Origin: Brevundimonas vancanneytii
GTDB lineage: Bacteria > Pseudomonadota > Alphaproteobacteria > Caulobacterales > Caulobacteraceae
Assembly (NCBI GenBank): GCA_945874855.1
Contig: CAMCIP010000039.1
Location: 1 to 13,905 of the forward strand
Direction of reading: 5' to 3'
DNA length: 13,905 nucleotides
Shown: positions 1 through 6,518 of the stretch, piece by piece
Layout: each line of letters begins with the position of its first letter
Numbering within the stretch: the stretch's first letter is position 1
The notes under the pieces: generated by a model
The model's input: only the letters and a program-made list of their open reading frames with translations
Databases searched by the model: none
What the model was told of the DNA's origin: nothing
Translations under genes and position numbers: made by a program

Positions 1-618
1 CCGGATGAGGTCATCGTCATCGGCGGCCATCTGGACAGCTGGGACCTCGGGACCGGGGCCATCGACGACGGCGCGGGCGTGGCGATCACCGCCGCGGCCC
101 TGGCCCTGATCGCCGAGATGCCGGTCAAGCCGCGCCGCACGATCCGCGTGGTCTGGTGGGGTGCCGAGGAGGTCAGCCAGCCGCCGCCGGCCCAGGGTCT
201 GGCGGGTGGCCGCTTCTATGCCGAGCGTCGCCGCGACGGCATCGGCGGCCACGTCGCGATCAGCGAGAGCGACTTCGGCGCGGGCCGGATCTACAGCCTG
301 GCCCTGCCGGCCGGGGCGGGGAACACGGACTTCCAGAAGGCGGCCATGCGCGTGCTGACCCCGTTGGGCATCCTGTGGGACGGCGCGCCGGCGACCGGCG
401 GTGGTCCCGATACCGGCCCGACCGTGGCCCTGGGCGTGCCCGCCTTCCGGCTCAATCAGGACGGCACGGACTATTTTGACTGGCACCATACCGCCGACGA
501 CGTGCTGGACCGGATCGATCCGGAAGCCATGGACCAGAACGTCGCCGCCTGGGCCGCCTTCCTCTGGCTGCTGGCGGACTCCGACGTGGACTTCCGTGCC
601 TTACGGACGGCCCCCTGA
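1..618 (+). CDS. M28 family zinc metallopeptidase, 3' part (5' end outside window)
   Basis: The last 205 codons of a secreted-type M28 aminopeptidase or carboxypeptidase, open from base 1 and ending in TGA at 616-618. Numbering from the first visible codon, the co-catalytic zinc site is present: H10 in GGHLDSW, D22 in GAIDDGAG, the general base and metal ligand pair E56-E57 in WWGAEE, D91 in ISESDFG, and the late histidine in DWHHTADD. The H-to-D spacing of 12 residues matches Streptomyces aminopeptidase S as I recall it. The family removes residues from peptide termini, usually in the periplasm or outside the cell. The signal peptide and any protease-associated domain would lie upstream of the window and cannot be seen. 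An internal ATG at 79 is not the true start, because the reading frame and the first zinc ligand lie before it. Family assignment is confident; substrate is unknown. Confidence 0.9.
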   Translation, partial: PDEVIVIGGHLDSWDLGTGAIDDGAGVAITAAALALIAEMPVKPRRTIRVVWWGAEEVSQPPPAQGLAGGRFYAERRRDGIGGHVAISESDFGAGRIYSLALPAGAGNTDFQKAAMRVLTPLGILWDGAPATGGGPDTGPTVALGVPAFRLNQDGTDYFDWHHTADDVLDRIDPEAMDQNVAAWAAFLWLLADSDVDFRALRTAP

Positions 619-625
619 TCCCCCG

Positions 626-710
626 GCGAGCGTGGCGAAACTGGTAGACGCAAGCGACTTAAAATCGCTCGACTTCGGTCATGCGGGTTCGACCCCCGCC
701 GCTCGCACCA
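626..710 (+). tRNA. tRNA-Leu (anticodon UAA)
   Basis: A full class II cloverleaf can be folded by eye. The acceptor stem GCGAGCG (626-632) pairs with CGCTCGC (700-706). The discriminator A707 is followed by an encoded CCA (708-710). The anticodon stem 653-657/665-669 encloses loop CTTAAAA with anticodon TAA at 660-662. The T-stem GCGGG/CCCGC (683-687/695-699) encloses TTCGACC. The long variable arm GAC-TTCG-GTC (671-680), capped by a UUCG tetraloop, is typical of leucine tRNAs. It decodes UUA, and UUG by wobble. The gene begins 7 nt after the M28 stop codon. No clear terminator follows it. Confidence 0.97.
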
Positions 711-767
711 CGGCTTGCGACCCTTGGTCGTCATGTTCCTGAGACGCGGGGCGGCTAGAGGCGGCGC

Positions 768-2423
768 ATGTCCCGCATGATCGCCCTGGCCGGCTCGGCC
801 GCTGCCCTTCTCGCCTTCGCCGCGCCCGCCCTGGCCCAGTCGCCGGATCGACCCGGACTGGTGGTGACGATCGTGATCGACCAGTTCGGCGCCGACCTGT
901 TCAACCAGCATCGCGCGGGTTTCACCGGGGGGCTGAAGACCCTGTCCGAAGGCCTCGTCTACGCCAACGGCTATCAGGCCCATGCGGCCAGCGAGACCTG
1001 CCCTGGCCACTCCACCGTCCTGACCGGACGGCATCCGGCGCGGACCGGCATTCCGGCCAACAACTGGTTCGACCGCGAGGCCGGGCGCTCGGCCTATTGT
1101 CTGGCCGTCGCCGGCAACCGGCAGGCCCACGGCGACGACCGCGCCGACAACGGCCCTGTCGGCCCGGACAACATGCTGGCGACCAGCGTCGGCGACTGGC
1201 TGAAGGCGGCCAGCCCGGAAAGCCGCGTCTATGCCGTGTCGGGCAAGGACCGCGGGGCCATCACCCTGAACGGACGCACAGGCGACGGGGCCTGGTGGTA
1301 CAGCGTCGGCTACGGCTTCACGACCTGGGTCGAGCCGGGCCAGGATGCGGCCGCCCGGCTGGCGCCGGTGGCGGCCGTCAATGCGCGCATCGCCGCGCGG
1401 CTCGAGGCCTCGGCCCCGGGCTGGACCTATTCCAACGCGCAGTGCCGGGCGCTGGAAGGCGAGTGGGACATCGGCGGCCAGCCGTTCCGCGCCACCCTGC
1501 CGCCCGCGCGCTTCGAGGTCGACGTGTCGCCGATCCTGGACGAGATCACGCTGGAGGCGGCGATCCACCTGATCGACACCCGGAACCTCGGTGGTCGCGG
1601 CGTCACCGACATGCTGGGCGTCAGCCTGTCGGCCACGGACCGGGTCGGCCACGTCTTCGGCAACCAGGGTCCCGAGATGTGCGACCACCTCGGCCGGCTG
1701 GACACGGCGCTGGGCGCCTTCCTCGACCGGCTCGAGGACGTGCCGGGCGGGGTACTGGTCATCGTCACCGCCGATCATGGCGCCAATGACTTCCCCGAGC
1801 GGCAGGCCCAGCGTGGCCATGCCGAGGCGCAGCGCGTCGACATGGGCCTGATCGGCCGCACCAATGCCGCCGTGCGCGAGGCGCTGGCGCTGGAGCACAA
1901 TCCGCTGGTGTCGGCCGCAGGCGGTCTCGTCGCCGTGGGCGCGGACCGCAAGGGTCTGGCCGAGCCGCTGCGCAGCCAGGTGGTGGCCGCCGCCGTGGCC
2001 CATCTGCGCACCGAGCCGCAGGTGGCCGGGGCCTGGTCGGGGGAGGAAATCATGGCCTCGCCGGCGCCCGCCGCCGACGCACGGCCCGACGAACTGAGCC
2101 TGCTGGAGCGGCACCGGATCGGCTATGTGCCCGGCCGCTCTGCCGACCTGGTGGTCAGTTTCGATCCGGCCCTGACGCCGGGCGCCGGCCGACCCGGATC
2201 CTATCTGGCCGGGCACGGCACGCCCTGGGACTACGATCGTCGTGTGCCCATCCTGTTCTGGCGGCCGGGTGCACAGGGACAGGAGCGCTATCTGCCGATC
2301 CGCACCGTCGACATCGCCCCGACCCTGGCCCAGGTCCTGGGGCTGGACGCGCCGGGCGATCTGGACGGGCGGTGTCTGGATCTGGGCCTGTTCGACGTCC
2401 CCGCCTGCGCCACAGGGCGCTAG
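768..2423 (+). CDS. Secreted alkaline phosphatase, PafA/PhoK type (alkaline phosphatase superfamily)
   Basis: A 551-residue exported zinc phosphatase. Residues 1-24 form a Sec signal peptide with a hydrophobic core and an ALA-Q cleavage site. The metal and catalytic residues follow in family order: D38 in VIDQFGAD, nucleophile T77 in SETCPGHST, N98 in ANNWFD, K160 and R162 in SGKDRGA, D and H in ATDRVGH, DH in TADHGAND, and the late H in LAGHGTPW. The spacings T77-N98 (21) and T77-K160/R162 equal those of PafA (T79, N100, K162, R164). The Lys/Arg pair marks phosphomonoesterases, as opposed to NPP-type diesterases. The predicted role is phosphate release from organic phosphates in the periplasm or outside. 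The start at 768 has AGAGG at 757-761; an ATG at 777 is the alternative. No Pho box was recognised upstream. Confidence 0.92.
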   Translation: MSRMIALAGSAAALLAFAAPALAQSPDRPGLVVTIVIDQFGADLFNQHRAGFTGGLKTLSEGLVYANGYQAHAASETCPGHSTVLTGRHPARTGIPANNWFDREAGRSAYCLAVAGNRQAHGDDRADNGPVGPDNMLATSVGDWLKAASPESRVYAVSGKDRGAITLNGRTGDGAWWYSVGYGFTTWVEPGQDAAARLAPVAAVNARIAARLEASAPGWTYSNAQCRALEGEWDIGGQPFRATLPPARFEVDVSPILDEITLEAAIHLIDTRNLGGRGVTDMLGVSLSATDRVGHVFGNQGPEMCDHLGRLDTALGAFLDRLEDVPGGVLVIVTADHGANDFPERQAQRGHAEAQRVDMGLIGRTNAAVREALALEHNPLVSAAGGLVAVGADRKGLAEPLRSQVVAAAVAHLRTEPQVAGAWSGEEIMASPAPAADARPDELSLLERHRIGYVPGRSADLVVSFDPALTPGAGRPGSYLAGHGTPWDYDRRVPILFWRPGAQGQERYLPIRTVDIAPTLAQVLGLDAPGDLDGRCLDLGLFDVPACATGR

Positions 2424-2525
2424 GCCGGCCTCACTTCCTGTTTCGCGCGGACGGTCGGCCTTAACCGGACGGCGTTTCGTGGCATGAAGGGGCGACTCCC
2501 TGCTTCCAGACCGCCGGACGACCGC

Positions 2526-3959
2526 ATGAAAAGAGCCCGCCGTGCCCGCATCGTCGCGACCCTGGGACCCGCCAGCCGGGCCCCCGGCATGGTCAAGGCC
2601 CTGGCCCAGGCGGGAGTGGACGTCTTCCGTCTGAATTTCAGCCATGGCAGCCACGAGGACCATGCCGCCGCGCTGAAGGCCGTGCGCGGGGCCGAGCTGG
2701 CGGTGCAGCGGCCGCTGGGCGTGCTGGCGGACCTGCAGGGGCCCAAGCTCAGGCTGGGCAGGTTCGCGGACGGCGAGATCAGCATCAAGCCGGGCCATGT
2801 GATGCGGTTCGATCTGGACCCCACGCCCGGCGACGCCACGCGGGTGCAGATGCCCCATCCGGAAATCTTCAGGGCCCTGCGCACCGGCATGGCCCTGTTG
2901 CTGGACGACGGACGGGTGCGGCTGCGGGTCGTCGACCGCGCCGACGACTGGGCTGACGTCAAGGTCGAGAGCGGCCAGAAGCTGTCGGACCGCAAGGGCG
3001 TGGCCGTGCCCGATGCTGTGATCCCCGTCTCGGCCCTGACGCCCAAGGACCGCGAGGACCTGGCCTTCGCCCTGCGCATCGGCGTGGACTGGGTGGCGCT
3101 CAGCTTCGTGCAGAAGGCCGAGGACATGGCCGAGCTGAAACGGCTGGTCGGTGGCAAGGCGGCCTGTCTGGCCAAGATCGAAAAGCCCCAGGCGCTGCTG
3201 GCCCTGGATTCCATCCTCGACTACTGCGACGGCGTCATGGTCGCGCGCGGCGACCTGGGCGTGGAGCTGGAACCGGAAGAGGTGCCGGTGGCCCAGAAGC
3301 AGATCATCCGCGCCGCCCGCCAGCGTGGCGTGCCGGTGATCGTGGCCACCCAGATGCTGGAGTCCATGACGTCCTCGCCGGCGCCCACCCGGGCCGAGGC
3401 CTCGGACGTCGCCAATGCGGCCTATGAAGGGGCCGACGCCCTGATGCTGTCGGCCGAGACGGCGTCAGGCGACTATCCGCTGGAGTCGGTGGGCGTGATG
3501 AGCCGCATCATCGAGCGGGTCGAACGCGACCCCATGTGGCCCAGCCTGATGGACGCCGAACACGCCGGTATGGACGACATCGACGCCGACGCCCTTGTCG
3601 CCGCGGCGCGCAAGGCGGGTGAGGCCCAGTCGACCGCCTGTGTGGTCGTGTTCACCACCCTCGGCGGCACGGCCCGGCGGATGGCGCGCGAGCGGCCGCT
3701 GCAGCCGGTGCTGGCCCTGACGCCCAAACCCGAGACGGCGCGCCGGCTGGCGCTGGTCTGGGGTCTGGAGCCGCGTCTGGGCCGCGAGCCAACCTCGCTG
3801 GAGGAGGTCACCGACGATGCCGTGGCCGCCGCCATGGATCACGGTCTCGCGCAGCCCGGCCAGCGCATCCTGATCCTGGCCGGCACCCCCTTCGGCGCCC
3901 CGGGGGCTGCGAATCTGCTCCGCCTGGCCCATGCTCCGGCGAAGAAGGGCAAGCGCTGA
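2526..3959 (+). CDS. pyk: Pyruvate kinase
   Basis: A 477-residue pyruvate kinase that converts phosphoenolpyruvate and ADP to pyruvate and ATP in the last step of glycolysis. The N-terminal RARIVATLGPAS and RLNFSHG (R35, N37) begin the A domain. ADLQGPKLRLG leads into the B domain. AKIEKP (K217) and ARGDLGVELEPEEVP carry the Mg/K and catalytic residues, and ATQMLESM and SAETASGDYP complete the barrel. The C-terminal regulatory domain is present and ends with AGTPFGAPGAANLLRLA. The chosen start gives the usual short alphaproteobacterial N-terminus (MKRARRARIV). An in-frame ATG at 2484 would add 14 residues of low-complexity sequence, and neither start has a strong Shine-Dalgarno. The stop lies 22 nt before the methyltransferase start, suggesting cotranscription. 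The length is normal and no key motif is missing. Confidence 0.96.
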   Translation: MKRARRARIVATLGPASRAPGMVKALAQAGVDVFRLNFSHGSHEDHAAALKAVRGAELAVQRPLGVLADLQGPKLRLGRFADGEISIKPGHVMRFDLDPTPGDATRVQMPHPEIFRALRTGMALLLDDGRVRLRVVDRADDWADVKVESGQKLSDRKGVAVPDAVIPVSALTPKDREDLAFALRIGVDWVALSFVQKAEDMAELKRLVGGKAACLAKIEKPQALLALDSILDYCDGVMVARGDLGVELEPEEVPVAQKQIIRAARQRGVPVIVATQMLESMTSSPAPTRAEASDVANAAYEGADALMLSAETASGDYPLESVGVMSRIIERVERDPMWPSLMDAEHAGMDDIDADALVAAARKAGEAQSTACVVVFTTLGGTARRMARERPLQPVLALTPKPETARRLALVWGLEPRLGREPTSLEEVTDDAVAAAMDHGLAQPGQRILILAGTPFGAPGAANLLRLAHAPAKKGKR

Positions 3960-3981
3960 CTGCGCCCCCCGAGGGCTTCGC

Positions 3982-5010
3982 GTGATCAAATACCTCGGCT
4001 CCAAGCGCGCGCTGCTGGACCGCATCGTTCGGGCGGTGCGCGGACGGCTGCCGGACGGGGGGCGGGTCTGCGATCTGTTCAGCGGCTCCGCGCGGGTGGG
4101 GCACGGGCTGAAGCGCGACGGCTTCATGGTCCATTCGAACGACCACAACGCCTATGCCCATGTCCTGGCCGTCGCCCATGTCCAGGCCGACGCGGCGCGC
4201 TGGACCGGACCGGCGGAAGCGGTGCTGGCCGAACTGGCCGGGGTGAGGCCCGAGGCCGGCTGGTTCACCCGGACCTTCTGCGAGGAGGCCCGCTTCTTCC
4301 ACCCGGACAACGGCGCCCGCATCGACGCCATGCGCGAACGGATCGCCGCGATGGCGCTGGAACCGGAGCTGGAGGCCATCGCCCTGGTCGCCCTGATGCA
4401 GGCGGCCGATCGGGTGGATTCCACTGCGGGCGTGCACATGGCCTATATGAAGTCCTGGGCGCCGCGGGCGTTGAAGCCGCTGGAGCTGCGCCTGCCGGAC
4501 CTGCTGCCCGGCGTCGGGCGCGCCACCTGCAGGGACGCGGTCGAACTGGCGCCTGAGGTCGAGGCCGATCTGGTCTACCTCGACCCGCCCTACAACCAGC
4601 ATTCCTATCTGGGGAACTACCACTGCTGGGAGAGCCTGGTGCGGTGGGACAAGCCCGAGGTCTATGGCGTGGCGAACAAGCGGGTGGACGTCCGGACGCG
4701 CAAGAGCGCCTTCAACAGCCGCCCCGGCATCGGCCCGGCCCTGGCGGCGGTGGTCGAGGGTCTGCAGGCACCGAACCTGATCGTCTCGTTCAACGACGAG
4801 GGCTATCTGGGCCGCGCGGCCCTGACCGACATGCTGTCGGCGCGGGGGCATGTGCAGGTGATCGAGATCGCCCGCCCACGCTATGTCGGGGCGCGCATCG
4901 GCATCCACAATCCGAAGGGCGAGAAGGTCGGCGCGGTCGGTCGCCTGCGCAACGTCGAACACCTGTTCGTGGTCACTGACCGGCGGGTGGACCTGGCCGA
5001 CGCCGCCTGA
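3982..5010 (+). CDS. D12-class N6-adenine DNA methyltransferase (orphan)
   Basis: A 342-residue S-adenosylmethionine-dependent adenine methyltransferase. The GTG start at 3982 gives VIKYLGSKRALL, the typical D12 N-terminus, and has GAGGG at 3971-3975 with a 6-nt spacer. An ATG at 3931 in the same frame would begin inside pyk and add a basic, non-family extension. Motif I is DLFSGSARVG (residues 31-40), where SAM binds. Motif IV is DPPY at residues 201-204, followed by NQHSYLGNYHCWESLV. The order of motif I before DPPY is that of Dam-like alpha-class enzymes, and the NYH..ES stretch recalls the COG3392 subgroup. No restriction endonuclease or specificity subunit is nearby, so it appears solitary. 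Target sequence unknown. It is a different class from CcrM (beta class). Confidence 0.9.
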   Translation: MIKYLGSKRALLDRIVRAVRGRLPDGGRVCDLFSGSARVGHGLKRDGFMVHSNDHNAYAHVLAVAHVQADAARWTGPAEAVLAELAGVRPEAGWFTRTFCEEARFFHPDNGARIDAMRERIAAMALEPELEAIALVALMQAADRVDSTAGVHMAYMKSWAPRALKPLELRLPDLLPGVGRATCRDAVELAPEVEADLVYLDPPYNQHSYLGNYHCWESLVRWDKPEVYGVANKRVDVRTRKSAFNSRPGIGPALAAVVEGLQAPNLIVSFNDEGYLGRAALTDMLSARGHVQVIEIARPRYVGARIGIHNPKGEKVGAVGRLRNVEHLFVVTDRRVDLADAA

Positions 5011-5032
5011 CGCTTCACGGCCAGGAACGCGC

Positions 5033-5308
5033 GTGACCGAGTGGCGTTGTTGCGTCATGGACCCGCTGACGATGAACCCCGACCGCCGCCCCATCCTGCC
5101 GCGAGGCGCGACCGTGGACGCCTTCGACGCGGTCGCCTGGAAGGCCCCGGGCGTGCGCCGGTTCGTCCATGACGCGGCCAATGACAGCGCCGGGCCGCCG
5201 TCCTTCACGGATCAGGTTCGGGCCTTGCCGCGCTGGGTCTACGTCTGCTCTGGCGGTGGCCTTTCGGCCCTTATGGGGGTAATCATGGGTGCGGCCTTCC
5301 GGCTCTAG
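5033..5308 (+). CDS. Small hypothetical protein with one C-terminal membrane helix
   Basis: A 91-residue protein that I do not recognise by name. The start chosen is GTG at 5033, which has AGGAA at 5023-5027 five bases before it; an ATG at 5057 would give 83 residues but has no comparable ribosome site. The first two thirds are soluble (PRGATVDAFDAVAW, FVHDAANDSAGPP). Residues about 68-90 (WVYVCSGGGLSALMGVIMGAAF) form a glycine-rich helix ending in Arg-Leu, with charged RALPR before it. The codons are G/C-rich at the third position like those of its neighbours, which supports coding. It follows the methyltransferase by 22 nt and probably shares its transcript. Its stop overlaps the rnhB stop on the other strand in the palindrome CTAG. 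Confidence 0.72.
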   Translation: MTEWRCCVMDPLTMNPDRRPILPRGATVDAFDAVAWKAPGVRRFVHDAANDSAGPPSFTDQVRALPRWVYVCSGGGLSALMGVIMGAAFRL

Positions 5309-5937
5309 GCCTCCAGCAGGGCCCGGATCGGGGCCCAGTTCCGACGGTGGGCGGGGCAGGGGCCCAGCGACTTCAGCGCCGCCAGATGGGTCGGAGCCGC
5401 ATAGCCCTTGTGCGCGGCGAAGCCATAGCCTGGCCATTGCGCATCCAGATCGACCATCAGCCGGTCCCGGGCCGTCTTGGCGAGGATGGAAGCGGCGGCG
5501 ATCGACAGGGACAGGCTGTCACCCTTGACAACGGTCTGGATCGGGCACGGCAGGTCGAAGCGATAGTTGCCGTCCACCAGGGCGGCCGCCGGCGTGACGG
5601 ACAGCGCCTCGATGGCCCGGCACATGGCCAGTCCCGTGGCCTGCAGGATGTTCAGCTCCGCGATCTCCTCGACCGAGGCGAAGCCGACGCCCCAGGCGAC
5701 GGCGCGGGCCTTGATTTCGTGCTGCAACGCCTCGCGACGCGCGGCGGTCAGGGCCTTGGAGTCATCGATCCCGCCCGGCACATTGGCGGGGTCGAGGATC
5801 ACCGCCGCCGCCGACACCGGCCCGGCCCAAGGCCCCCGCCCGGCCTCGTCCACGCCGCAGACGGGACCGCCGACGGCCTGCCAGAGCGTGGTCTCAGGCG
5901 TCAGTGTGGGAATGGCTTTCGGGCGGCGGGCCTTCAT
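5305..5937 (-). CDS. rnhB: Ribonuclease HII
   Basis: A 210-residue type 2 RNase H that cuts RNA in RNA-DNA hybrids and starts removal of single ribonucleotides from DNA. The acidic catalytic tetrad is visible: D30 and E31 in CGVDEAGRGPWAGP, D122 in LVDGNY, and D140 in VKGDSLS. The GRG motif that recognises the RNA-DNA junction is at 33-35. IDDSKALT and SIAAASILAKTARDR are further family signatures, and the C-terminus has the usual HRRNWAPIRAL. Its ATG overlaps the tag stop codon (ATGA, 5934-5937), so it is probably translationally coupled as the last gene of the leftward operon. It ends against a convergent small gene with a 4-bp overlap. Confidence 0.97.
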   Translation of the reverse strand: MKARRPKAIPTLTPETTLWQAVGGPVCGVDEAGRGPWAGPVSAAAVILDPANVPGGIDDSKALTAARREALQHEIKARAVAWGVGFASVEEIAELNILQATGLAMCRAIEALSVTPAAALVDGNYRFDLPCPIQTVVKGDSLSLSIAAASILAKTARDRLMVDLDAQWPGYGFAAHKGYAAPTHLAALKSLGPCPAHRRNWAPIRALLEA

Positions 5938-6515
5938 GCCCGGGATATGCCACGGACCTGCCCGTGCCGGAAACAGCCGGTCAGGTGATCATTGACCATG
6001 CCGGTCGCCTGCATGAAGGCATAGACGATCACCGGGCCGCAGAAGTTGAACCCGCGCGCCTTCAGGGCCTTGGCCATGGCGACCGAGACGGGGGTCTGGG
6101 CCGGCAGTTCGGCCATGGACGTCCAGCCATTCTGGACAGGCGCGCCGTCGACGAAATCCCACAGCCAGCCGGAGAAGTCCTCGCCACGCTCCCGCATGTC
6201 CAGCCAGAGCTGTGCCCCCTTGATCGTCGCGTCGATCTTGGCGCGCGAGCGGATGATGCCGGGGTCGGCCAGCAGGCGGGCACGGTCAGCGTCGCCATAG
6301 CGGGCCACCTTTTCCGGTTCGAATCCGTCGAAGGCGGCGCGCAGGGTCTCGCGTTTCCGCAGAATGGTGATCCAGGCCAGACCCGCCTGCATCCCGTCCA
6401 GCGCCAGCTTCTCCCAAAGGGCGCGGGGATCGCGCTCGGGCACGCCCCACTCCTGGTCGTGATAGGCGACGTAGAGCGGGTCGGTCCCGCACCAGGCGCA
6501 CCGGCCCGGCTCCAT
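5934..6515 (-). CDS. tag: DNA-3-methyladenine glycosylase I
   Basis: A 193-residue base-excision enzyme that removes 3-methyladenine from alkylated DNA. The zinc-snap residues match E. coli Tag: C6 and H19 (same 13-residue spacing as C4/H17) and H and C in NDHLTGC. YHDQEWGVP, QAGLAWITILRKRE, DPGIIRSRAKI, GFNFCGPVIVYAFMQATG are the family blocks. The residue aligned with E. coli E38, which contacts the damaged base, is D40 (LDGMQAG), a conservative change. The ATG lies 3 nt after the permease stop, and its stop overlaps rnhB, so it is an internal gene of the ABC-tag-rnhB operon. The C-terminus is about as long as in other family members. Confidence 0.96.
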   Translation of the reverse strand: MEPGRCAWCGTDPLYVAYHDQEWGVPERDPRALWEKLALDGMQAGLAWITILRKRETLRAAFDGFEPEKVARYGDADRARLLADPGIIRSRAKIDATIKGAQLWLDMRERGEDFSGWLWDFVDGAPVQNGWTSMAELPAQTPVSVAMAKALKARGFNFCGPVIVYAFMQATGMVNDHLTGCFRHGQVRGISRA

Positions 6516-6518
6516 GGC

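Noticed and set aside
626..710. tRNA-Leu as an integration site of a mobile element
   Set aside because: No integrase, repeated tRNA 3' end or change in composition is seen next to it.
754..761. GCTAGAGG before the phosphatase gene as a -10 element
   Set aside because: It coincides with the ribosome binding site only 6 nt from the start codon, and no TTG-type -35 lies at the right distance.
2422..2461. Inverted repeat AGGCCGGCC / GGTCGGCCT after the phosphatase stop as a terminator
   Set aside because: The loop would be 22 nt and only two T follow the stem, so it does not meet the usual pattern of an intrinsic terminator.
471..2858. A 795-codon open frame on the minus strand opposite the phosphatase gene
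   Set aside because: It is a mirror frame of a high-GC gene: no domain can be recognised, composition is rich in Arg, Gly, Gln and His, and it crosses the tRNA and three real genes.
3808..5208. A 466-codon minus-strand open frame opposite pyk and the methyltransferase
   Set aside because: Same reason: no recognisable motif, and it spans the ends of three genes with good evidence on the plus strand.
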